The position numbers and the translations under genes were made by a program. From contig JAPOIC010000141.1 of NCBI GenBank assembly GCA_029979145.1, forward strand, positions 1 through 5,718: a stretch of DNA of 5,718 nt, read 5' to 3'. The notes under the pieces were generated by a model. It did no database searches and was not told the origin of the DNA. It saw only the letters and a program-made list of their open reading frames with translations. Every line of letters starts with the position of its first letter. Position 1 is the first letter of the stretch. This document shows, in pieces, positions 1 to 5,718 of the stretch. Source of the stretch: Opitutaceae bacterium (lineage in GTDB: Bacteria; Verrucomicrobiota; Verrucomicrobiia; Opitutales; Opitutaceae).

Positions 1-20
1 ATCGTGCTCTAGCCCCATTG

Positions 21-50
21 GTGTGCATTCGTGCCCATTCGTGGTTAAAA
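21..50 (+). repeat. Imperfect 10-bp tandem repeat leader before the first ALDH gene
   Basis: Two consecutive decamers, GTGTGCATTC (21-30) and GTGCCCATTC (31-40), match at 8 of 10 positions. They are followed in phase by GTGGTTAAAA (41-50), which keeps the leading GTG. The block ends five bases before the ATG at 55. It resembles dispersed 'ATTCGTG...GGTTAA' elements that I recall from verrucomicrobial intergenic DNA; that memory is unchecked. Only 54 bases precede the gene, so the full extent of the element and any promoter lie outside the window. Confidence 0.5.
43..49 (+). promoter_or_regulatory. GGTTAAA motif in the ribosome-binding position of the first ALDH gene
   Basis: GGTTAAA lies five bases (aactc) upstream of the ATG at 55, where a Shine-Dalgarno sequence would normally be. 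No AGGAGG- or GGAG-like stretch is present in the 20 bases before the start. The same heptamer with the same spacing precedes the second ALDH gene. Whether it helps translation or is only the conserved end of a repeat cannot be decided from one window. Confidence 0.35.
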
Positions 51-54
51 ACTC

Positions 55-1554
55 ATGGCAACTGTGACTGACAAAAAATCCCGACGCTCCGCCGGTCGGC
101 CGGCAGCCGAGTTGATCTTCGGCGAGCTCTGGGCCTTTGACCCGGCGCCGGAGACGGCCGACCCCAAGCTTAAACCGCGCTACGCGCTCTTCATCGGCGG
201 CAAGTTCGTGGCGCCATCGTCGGGCAAGTATTTCGACTCCATCAACCCGGCGAATGAGGCGAAGCTCGCTGAGATTCCGCACGCGAATGCCGCCGACGTC
301 GACGCTGCCTACGCCGCGGCCACGAAGGCCTTCGCGACCTGGGGCAAGCTGCCCGGCCGTGAGCGCGCGAAATACATCTATCGCCTCGCGCGACTGTTGC
401 AGGACCGCGCGCGCGAATTCGCGGTGGCCGAGACGATGGACGGCGGCAAGCCGATCAAGGAGTCGCGCGATTTCGATGTGCCGATGGCCGCCGCGCATTT
501 CTTCTACCATGCCGGCTGGGCGGACAAACTCGATTACGTCGCCCCGGGCCGGAAGGTCGCGCCGCTCGGCGTGGTGGGCCAGGTCATCCCGTGGAATTTC
601 CCGCTGCTGATGCTGGCGTGGAAACTCGCGCCTGCGCTGGCGATGGGCAACTGCGTCGTCCTCAAGCCGGCCGAGACCACCTCGATCACCGCGCTGAAGT
701 TCGCCGAGATCGTCGCTGATGCCGGCCTCCCGCCCGGCGTGGTCAATCTTGTCACCGGCTTCGGTGACACCGGCGCGGCCGTCATGGGTCACCCCGCGGC
801 CGTGAAGGTCGCCTTCACCGGGTCGACCGAGGTCGGCAAGATCATCATGCGCTCGCTGGCCGGCACCGACAAGAAGATGACCATGGAGCTCGGCGGCAAG
901 GCGGCCAACATCGTGTTCGACGACGCCCCGCTCGACCAAGCCGTAGAGGGCATCGTCAACGGCATTTTCTTCAACCAAGGCCATGTGTGCTGCGCCGGTT
1001 CGCGCCTGCTCGTGCATGAGCCCGTGGCCGCCGCGGTGCTCGCCAAGTTGCGCACCCGCATCAAGGTCCTGCGCGTCGGCGATCCGATGGACAAGAACAC
1101 CGACATTGGCGCCATCAACTCGAAGGAGCAGCTGACGAAGATCACCGAGCTCGTCGCCTCCGGCGTGAAGGAAGGCGCGGACCTGTTCCAGCCCGCCTGC
1201 AAACTCCCGGGCAAGGGTTACTACTTCAAGCCGTCGGTCTTTTCGAATGTCACCATGAGCCACCGCATCGCGCGCGAGGAGATCTTCGGGCCGGTGCTCA
1301 GTGTGCTCACCTTCCGCACGCTCGACGAGGCGGTGGAGAAGGCCAACAACACCGCCTATGGCCTCAGCGCCGGCGTGTGGACCGACAAGGGGTCGCGCAT
1401 CCTCAAGTTGTCGACGGAACTCAAGGCCGGCGTCGTCTGGGCCAACACCTACAACAAATTCGACCCCACGTCGCCCTTCGGCGGCTACAAGGAGAGCGGC
1501 TTCGGCCGCGAGGGCGGCCGCCAGGGCCTGCTCGATTACTGCAAGCTCGTCTAA
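55..1554 (+). CDS. NAD(P)+-dependent aldehyde dehydrogenase, catalytic half of a split ALDH16
   Basis: This 499-residue enzyme should oxidise an aldehyde to its carboxylate with NAD(P)+ in the cytosol; the substrate is unknown. All key ALDH residues are visible: Asn181 in PWNFP (oxyanion hole), Lys204 in VVLKPAE (cofactor), the GSTEVG turn at 256-261, general base Glu278 in MELGGK, nucleophile Cys312 in GHVCCAGSR, and Glu409 in EEIFGPV (nicotinamide ribose). No signal peptide is seen. The N-terminus carries an extra ~45 residues with an IF..L..F.PAPE pattern before the usual FIGGKF start. This matches, from memory, the N-terminal extension of ALDH16. ATG 55 is preferred because it keeps that extension. 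The protein ends soon after the GGRQGLLDYCK motif, where ALDH16 continues into its second domain, here supplied by the next gene. An ordinary betaine- or succinate-type ALDH is the alternative; the extension and the neighbour argue against it. Confidence 0.96.
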   Translation: MATVTDKKSRRSAGRPAAELIFGELWAFDPAPETADPKLKPRYALFIGGKFVAPSSGKYFDSINPANEAKLAEIPHANAADVDAAYAAATKAFATWGKLPGRERAKYIYRLARLLQDRAREFAVAETMDGGKPIKESRDFDVPMAAAHFFYHAGWADKLDYVAPGRKVAPLGVVGQVIPWNFPLLMLAWKLAPALAMGNCVVLKPAETTSITALKFAEIVADAGLPPGVVNLVTGFGDTGAAVMGHPAAVKVAFTGSTEVGKIIMRSLAGTDKKMTMELGGKAANIVFDDAPLDQAVEGIVNGIFFNQGHVCCAGSRLLVHEPVAAAVLAKLRTRIKVLRVGDPMDKNTDIGAINSKEQLTKITELVASGVKEGADLFQPACKLPGKGYYFKPSVFSNVTMSHRIAREEIFGPVLSVLTFRTLDEAVEKANNTAYGLSAGVWTDKGSRILKLSTELKAGVVWANTYNKFDPTSPFGGYKESGFGREGGRQGLLDYCKLV

Positions 1555-1563
1555 CATTCACTG

Positions 1564-1633
1564 TTCACCGCCAAGGACGCCAAGATCACACCAAGCCATC
1601 TGACTTTGCGCACTTAGCGACCTTTGCGGTTAA
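1564..1633. repeat. Imperfect inverted repeat built of 9-bp units between the two ALDH genes
   Basis: The left arm (1564-1584) and right arm (1613-1633) are each 21 bases and complementary at 17 of 21 positions, separated by 28 bases. Mismatched pairs are 1566/1631, 1572/1625, 1577/1620 and 1581/1616. The right side reads as three 9-bp units in phase: CTTTGCGCA (1604), CTTAGCGAC (1613) and CTTTGCGGT (1622). The left side has two units, GCCAAGGAC (1570) and GCCAAGATC (1579). No T-run follows the right arm, so it is not a standard terminator. It looks like a dispersed intergenic repeat. In mRNA the right arm covers the region just before the second ALDH start and could influence its translation. 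Confidence 0.75.
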
Positions 1634-1634
1634 A
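1628..1634 (+). promoter_or_regulatory. GGTTAAA motif in the ribosome-binding position of the second ALDH gene
   Basis: The heptamer sits five bases (tcgcc) before the ATG at 1640, the same spacing as before the first ALDH gene. No purine-rich Shine-Dalgarno sequence is seen nearby. Most of it (1628-1633) lies in the right arm of the inverted repeat, so pairing there would hide it. A role in translation initiation is only a hypothesis. Confidence 0.35.
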
Positions 1635-1639
1635 TCGCC

Positions 1640-2503
1640 ATGACCCGTTTACCCATCACCAAAACCCCGAAGCCTTATGTCGGCGGCGCGTTCATTCGCT
1701 CCGAGAGCGGGCGCACCTACGCGCTGAACGACGCCAAGGGCGAGTTCTTCGCCAACATCCCGCAGTGCACGCGCAAGGACCTGCGCAACGCCGTCGAGGC
1801 CGCCGCCAAGGCGGGGCCCGGCTGGGCGAAGCGCACGGCCTACAACCGCGGCCAGATCCTTTACCGCCTCGGCGAAATGGTGGAGGCGCGCCGCGCCGAG
1901 CTAATTGACACGCTCGTCCGCTTTGGTGCGACCAAGGGGGCCGCGGCGCGTGAAGTCGACGCGTGTTCGGACCGGCTCGTCTACTACGCGGGCTGGGCCG
2001 ACAAGTATGAGCAGGTGCTAGGCAACGTGAACCCCGTGGCCTCGCCGCACTTCAACTTTACCGTCACCGAGCCGATGGGCGTTGTCGGCGTGATTGCGCC
2101 GGATGCGCCGGCGCTGCTCGGCCTGATTTCGCTCGTCGCCCCGGTCATCACCAGCGGCAACAACGTCGTGGCGGCGGTCTCGGAGACCAATCCTTACCCG
2201 GCGATCTTGCTGGGCGAAATGCTGGCGACCAGCGACCTGCCCGGCGGCGTGGTCAACCTGCTCACCGGTTTTCGCAAGGAACTCGTGCCGACCTTCGCCA
2301 CCCACGCGCACCTGCGCGGGATCAGCGCGGCGACGGCGGACGCCGACGAACGGAGGGCCTTGCGTCTCGGCGCGGCGGACAGCGTCAAGCGCGTGCTCCT
2401 CGTCGACCCAAACCGCAACTGGCTCGCCGATTCGGCGCAGGATCTTTACGCGATCCGCGATTTCCTCGAGTTCAAGACCACCTGGCACCCGATCGGGGCC
2501 TGA
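1640..2503 (+). CDS. Non-catalytic ALDH-like protein, second-domain half of a split ALDH16
   Basis: The 287-residue product begins like an ALDH (PYVGGAF at 12-18) and keeps the Rossmann-like N-terminal region, including EPMGVVGVIAP near 145-154 and GGVVNLLTGF. It then ends where a normal ALDH would enter its catalytic domain. The PWNF motif is replaced by Pro154-Asp-Ala-Pro157, the cofactor lysine motif reads VVAAVSE, and there is no ELGGK segment or catalytic cysteine. It should not oxidise aldehydes alone. The ending, KTTWHPIG, resembles the C-terminal end of ALDH16 (TK..W.P.G, from memory), so the short length looks native rather than truncated. At 499 plus 287 residues the pair matches the roughly 800 of a fused ALDH16. 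Its likely role is structural or regulatory partner of the upstream enzyme, probably co-transcribed across the 85-bp gap. It lies in a different frame from the first gene. Confidence 0.92.
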   Translation: MTRLPITKTPKPYVGGAFIRSESGRTYALNDAKGEFFANIPQCTRKDLRNAVEAAAKAGPGWAKRTAYNRGQILYRLGEMVEARRAELIDTLVRFGATKGAAAREVDACSDRLVYYAGWADKYEQVLGNVNPVASPHFNFTVTEPMGVVGVIAPDAPALLGLISLVAPVITSGNNVVAAVSETNPYPAILLGEMLATSDLPGGVVNLLTGFRKELVPTFATHAHLRGISAATADADERRALRLGAADSVKRVLLVDPNRNWLADSAQDLYAIRDFLEFKTTWHPIGA

Positions 2504-2509
2504 GGCGCT

Positions 2510-2650
2510 TCACTCGCCGGCCGGCACGAGCAGGACGGGGCGGCTGGTCTTGCGCAGGACGCCCTCGCCGGTGGAGCCCACCAGCATCTGGTAGACGACC
2601 CCGCGGCCGTGCGTGCCGAGGATGATGAGATCGACGTCGTGCTCGTCGGC
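2510..2650 (-). pseudogene. 3' remnant of a universal stress protein (UspA family) gene
   Basis: Reading leftwards, the last ~45 residues of a UspA-type domain are clear: DVDLIILGTHGRG, then VGSTGEGVLRK, then RPVLLVPAGE and a TGA at 2510-2512. The family's ATP-binding pattern G-2x-G-9x-G-S is intact (codons spanning 2573-2617). A normal domain has about 140-150 residues, so roughly the first 95-100 are missing. The frame stays open to an ATG at 2918-2920 and would give a 136-residue protein, but its first ~90 codons are the antisense of a histidine-kinase gene and do not resemble Usp. The left stop is only 6 bp from the stop of the ALDH-like gene. I read it as a decapitated gene; a chimeric expressed protein or an assembly join is possible. 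Confidence 0.8.
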
Positions 2651-3279
2651 CTGATCGAACTGTTGCGCGGCACGGTGCCCACTGCCGAGCAGCGCGGCGA
2701 CCTGAATCTGATGGATCATGCCGCGCAGACCCAACTTCGGCTGATCGACGGGGTGCTCGATTACGCGAAGCTCGAGGCCGGGCGCATGGAACTCGCCGCC
2801 GTCGACACGGATCTGCCGCAGCTGATGCACGAACTCACGGATTTGTTTCACGTGGTCGCCCGGCAAAAGGGCATTGCGCTGGTCAGCGAACTGAAGCCCG
2901 GTGTGCCGGCGCGCGTGCATGTCGACGCGATGCGGTGGCGCCAGATTCTGAGCAACCTGCTGGCGAATGCCGTGAAATTCACCGCCACGGGCAGTGTGCG
3001 TCTGAGGTGGCGGTTCGCCCCGGCGTCCCGGCCGGAATGGTTGGGCGCGAGTTTGAGGTGGCCGACACTGGCATCGGCATGGATGCCACCACCGTGGCGC
3101 GGCTGTTCCGGCCCTACACGCAGGGCGGGGCCGCCGTGAGCCGGCATTTCGGCGGCACCGGTCTCGGCCTCTACATCGCGCGGCAGCTTGCGATGATGAT
3201 GGGAGGCGACAACTCGGTCGCGAGCACGCCGGGCGAAGGCTCCACGTTTACGGTGCAGGTCGACACGTCGTGCGGATAG
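2645..3279 (+). pseudogene. 5'-truncated, frameshifted histidine kinase (HisKA tail plus HATPase_c)
   Basis: Recognisable sequence starts in the second half of the dimerisation domain (GLIELLRGT, then EQRGDL, then LIDGVLDYAKLEAGRMEL). The HATPase_c domain follows: N-box QILSNLLANAVKFT (2942-2983), G1 box ADTGIGM (from 3061), F box LFRPYTQ, G2 box GGTGLGL (3151-3171) and a terminal GEGSTF motif. The H-box with the phosphoacceptor histidine and all sensor, PAS or membrane parts are absent. The frame changes near 3004: up to LRWRF it is one frame, and FEVADTGIG lies in the frame one base back. One missing G in 'ctgaggtgg' accounts for it and restores VRLEVAVRPG. It ends at TAG 3277-3279, 3 bp from the aminopeptidase stop. 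With two lesions a working kinase is very unlikely; the frameshift alone could be a sequencing error. Confidence 0.85.
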
Positions 3280-3282
3280 CGG

Positions 3283-5718
3283 TCACTCCGGCTGGGCGCC
3301 GAGCTGGGCGCGGATCCACGCGTCGATCACGGGCAGTGCCTCGCGTTGCAGCTTGGCGCGATCACGAATGCCCTCGGCGGTGCGGGCGGCGACCGCGAGC
3401 GCTTCGGGCGGCATGCGCTTCGCGGTGAATGCCATCAGCAGATCGGCGGCCGCATCCGAAGTGAAACTGCGCATGACCCCGGGCAGGAAATCGGCGGTTT
3501 CGTAGCTGCCCAGCTGGGCGAGAAGCGCGTCAAAGTTCTCGAGGGTGTAGGCGGTGACGAGATCCGGATGTTCGCTCTCGGCGGCGATGCGATAGAGGTT
3601 GGAATTGGCCTCGGCGGCCGGCATCTCGTCGCCCAGTGACAGGGCCATCGTCTCTCGAATCAACTCAGGGTCCACGGAGGCCTGCATCGCACTGTAGGCG
3701 CGGCGCTTGGCCACGGTGGACATCGCGTCGCGGGCGAGCTGGTGGAGCTGGTCGTAGGTGGCGCGATCGGCGTAGCGGCCAATGATGCGAAACACCGGGC
3801 GGACCAAGTCGGGATCAAGGGCGGTGGGATCGTTGAGGTAGGCGTTGAATTTTTCCCGCGCCGTTGCGATGACCTCGGCGTCGCCGAAATGACCGAGCAG
3901 GCGGATGACCGTGCCGCGCAGGCTGCCGTCGAGCGGCGATTCGCCCGCGCGCGCGGACCAGCCGTAGCGATTGAGCAGCGGATGCAGGGTTTGCACGGCC
4001 CAGGTCTGCCACGCGCGGCGACCGGGCTGGCCTTCCTGCAGGCCGTCGATGGTGCCGAACGAGCGCAGGATTTGCTCGAGCAGGGCGTGCTCTTCGCTGG
4101 TGGCGAGCTGCGCGGCGAGCTCGAGATAACGGGTGGCCGGCACGCGGCCCGCGCGGACCAGCGCCCAGGTGTCGGCGAGGAGATTGAGTTGGTCCGCGAC
4201 TGGCAGGGTGGTGATCCGGGTGACCAGGCCCTCGGCGAGTGCGTCGTCGTATTGCACGCGGTAGAAACCGGTGTCGCCGACGTTGAGCTTTACGCTGGTG
4301 GCGCCGGCCGGCAGCGGCAGCGTGGCCTCGCGGGCCTTGAGCAGTAACGTCAGGGGCCGGTCCATCTCGTCGGGCGCGGCGTAGGTCACTGGAATGCTCC
4401 ACGGCGCGGCGGTTTCATCCGGCGCACCGGTGGTGAAGCGGGCCTGGCGCAGGTGCAGTTGGCGCAGGCCGTCGGTCTCGACGATCGAGGCGTGGATGAC
4501 GGGGAACCCCGGGCGCTCGGTCCAGTCCGCCGCGATGGCGCCGACGTCCTTGCCCGAGGCCTCGGAGAGCGCGGCCCAAAGGTCCGCGGTCGTGGTGTTG
4601 CTGTAGGCGTGACGGCGCATGTAGAGGCGGATGCCGTCGCGGAAGGGCGCTTCGCCAAGGTAGGCTTCCAGCATGCGGAGGATGGACTGGCCCTTGTTGT
4701 AGGAAATGGCGTCGAACAACGTGGAGGCTTCGGCGGCAGTGCGCACCACCTGCTGGATCGGATGCGTGCTGGCCCGGGCGTCGAGGTTCATGGCACTCTC
4801 CTTGGTCGCGTTGCTGCGCAGCCAGATCTGCCACGCGGGTTGCAGCGCGTCCTGGGTTTTGGCCGCGAACCAAGAGGCGAAGCTTTCGTTCAGCCACAGG
4901 TTGTCCCACCACGCCATCGTGACGATGTTGCCGAACCATTGGTGCGCGGTTTCGTGGGCAATCACCTCGTGCACGCGCTCCTCTTCGCTGTGGGAGCCGG
5001 TGGCGGGATCGAAGAGCAGGACAGAATCGATGTAAGTGATGCAGCCCCAGTTCTCCATCGCGCTGAAACCGGAGAAGGCGTTGGGCACGCCGACGTGGTC
5101 GAGCTTGGGCAGGGGGAAGGGCATGCCGAAATACTCGGTCTGGTAGGCGAGGATTTCCTGGGCGGCGGCCAGCGGATAGGCCGTGGCCGCCCGTTTTCCC
5201 TCGGTGGTGAGGATGCGGATTTCAATGCCCTCGTAGGCAGAGGCGGTGATTTCGAATTCACCCGCGCACATCGCCACGAGGTAGGTGGGCATTGACGGGG
5301 TGCGCGCGAAGGTCACGGCCTTGCGGCCGTCGTCGCGTGGCTCCGACCGAATTTCCGGCATGTTGGTTACCGCGGTAAACTTTTCCGTGACCACCAGGGT
5401 GATATCAAACGTGGTGCGATACGCCGGCTCATCCCAACACGGGAATACGCGACGGGCGTCGGCCACTTCCATCTGCGTGCCGAGCATCAGCTTTGGCCCG
5501 GATGGCGTCTGGTATTTGTCGTAAAAGAATCCCTGAGCGGCGGTCCCGATCTTGCCGCGGAAGGTGAAGTGCAGCGTGTGCGGGCCCGGGGCGAGGCCCA
5601 CGGCGAGCGTCAGCGTCTGGGCTTCGCCGTCGAGCGCGACCTCCAGCGGCGCGGGCGCGGCGGGGTCGTCGAGGAGCACCGCGGTGTAGATTTCAAGTTC
5701 CAGCGCGTTGAGCACGAC
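3283..5718 (-). CDS. M1-family zinc aminopeptidase, N-terminus cut by the window edge
   Basis: The enzyme removes N-terminal amino acids from peptides using one zinc ion. The visible part is 811 codons, numbered here from the window edge. It shows an N-terminal beta-sandwich (1 to about 150), then SAMENWG (219-225), which recognises the substrate amino group through Glu222. HETAH follows with zinc ligands His255 and His259 and catalytic Glu256, and the third ligand Glu278 in NESFASW gives HEXXH-x18-E. Tyr340 in SYNKG is the likely transition-state residue. A TGFYRVQY motif near 483-490 opens the helical ERAP1-like C-terminal domain, which ends normally at TGA. The family GAMEN motif has Ser for its first Gly. 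The frame is open through the edge, so GTG 5713-5715 is not the start; an estimated 40-70 residues are missing, including any signal peptide, so location is unknown. The family is certain, the exact specificity is not. Confidence 0.96.
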   Translation of the reverse strand, partial: VVLNALELEIYTAVLLDDPAAPAPLEVALDGEAQTLTLAVGLAPGPHTLHFTFRGKIGTAAQGFFYDKYQTPSGPKLMLGTQMEVADARRVFPCWDEPAYRTTFDITLVVTEKFTAVTNMPEIRSEPRDDGRKAVTFARTPSMPTYLVAMCAGEFEITASAYEGIEIRILTTEGKRAATAYPLAAAQEILAYQTEYFGMPFPLPKLDHVGVPNAFSGFSAMENWGCITYIDSVLLFDPATGSHSEEERVHEVIAHETAHQWFGNIVTMAWWDNLWLNESFASWFAAKTQDALQPAWQIWLRSNATKESAMNLDARASTHPIQQVVRTAAEASTLFDAISYNKGQSILRMLEAYLGEAPFRDGIRLYMRRHAYSNTTTADLWAALSEASGKDVGAIAADWTERPGFPVIHASIVETDGLRQLHLRQARFTTGAPDETAAPWSIPVTYAAPDEMDRPLTLLLKAREATLPLPAGATSVKLNVGDTGFYRVQYDDALAEGLVTRITTLPVADQLNLLADTWALVRAGRVPATRYLELAAQLATSEEHALLEQILRSFGTIDGLQEGQPGRRAWQTWAVQTLHPLLNRYGWSARAGESPLDGSLRGTVIRLLGHFGDAEVIATAREKFNAYLNDPTALDPDLVRPVFRIIGRYADRATYDQLHQLARDAMSTVAKRRAYSAMQASVDPELIRETMALSLGDEMPAAEANSNLYRIAAESEHPDLVTAYTLENFDALLAQLGSYETADFLPGVMRSFTSDAAADLLMAFTAKRMPPEALAVAARTAEGIRDRAKLQREALPVIDAWIRAQLGAQPE

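Noticed and set aside
1..12. Possible end of an upstream gene (three codons and TAG in frame 1)
   Set aside because: Three codons cannot be identified, and a chance stop is as likely.
137..1214. Alternative frames within the first ALDH gene on both strands
   Set aside because: Their compositions (Arg/Ser/Pro-rich) and lack of motifs mark them as shadows of the ALDH coding frame.
1564..1633. Rho-independent terminator for the first ALDH gene
   Set aside because: The stem is imperfect with a 28-nt loop, no T-run follows, and the right arm runs into the start region of the next gene.
1640..2503. Second ALDH gene as a frameshifted or truncated pseudogene
   Set aside because: The downstream DNA to 2645 holds no ALDH catalytic motif in any frame, and the protein ends with an ALDH16-like tail, so the short length appears native.
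2609..3279. A novel kinase / stress-protein signalling system
   Set aside because: Both parts lack their N-terminal halves, and the kinase lacks its phosphoacceptor histidine and is frameshifted, so remnants are the simpler explanation.
3742..5295. Long + strand reading frames opposite the aminopeptidase
   Set aside because: They are antisense shadows in high-GC DNA, with low-complexity Gly/Arg/Ala composition and no recognisable domain.
5713..5715. GTG as the start codon of the aminopeptidase
   Set aside because: The frame stays open to the window edge, and the protein begins in the middle of the N-terminal beta-sandwich, so the true start lies outside.

Overview
The window is a GC-rich bacterial segment, probably verrucomicrobial (Opitutaceae-like). 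That placement rests on my memory of its AT-richer spacers: tandem 9-10 bp units ending in GGTTAAA just before start codons, which I associate with that group. It is an inference, not a demonstration. The right edge cuts through a gene, so the window may be a contig end.

Layout. (1) 1-54: a short leader with an imperfect 10-bp repeat. (2) 55-1554 and 1640-2503, + strand: two adjacent aldehyde-dehydrogenase-superfamily genes. The first is a complete, catalytically competent ALDH with an ALDH16-type N-terminal extension. The second is a short ALDH-like protein without catalytic residues whose start, core and C-terminus resemble the second domain of ALDH16. Together they look like an ALDH16 enzyme encoded as two genes. 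The 85-bp gap between them holds an imperfect inverted repeat with 21-nt arms, built of 9-bp units. (3) 2510 to about 2650, - strand: the last ~45 codons of a universal stress protein gene. (4) About 2645-3279, + strand: a histidine-kinase gene lacking its 5' part (no H-box) and carrying a 1-nt frameshift. Items 3 and 4 meet head to head with both 5' ends missing, as expected after a deletion across a divergent gene pair, or from a misassembly. (5) 3283-5718, - strand: an M1-family zinc aminopeptidase, complete at its C-terminus and cut at its N-terminus by the window edge.

The two ALDH genes form a probable operon and the products probably act as one complex. I see no functional link between them and the aminopeptidase. 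The stretch between is a compact scar of two gene remnants, with only 6 bp and 3 bp between neighbouring stop codons at its two ends. I found no tRNA, rRNA, CRISPR array, insertion sequence or convincing rho-independent terminator.
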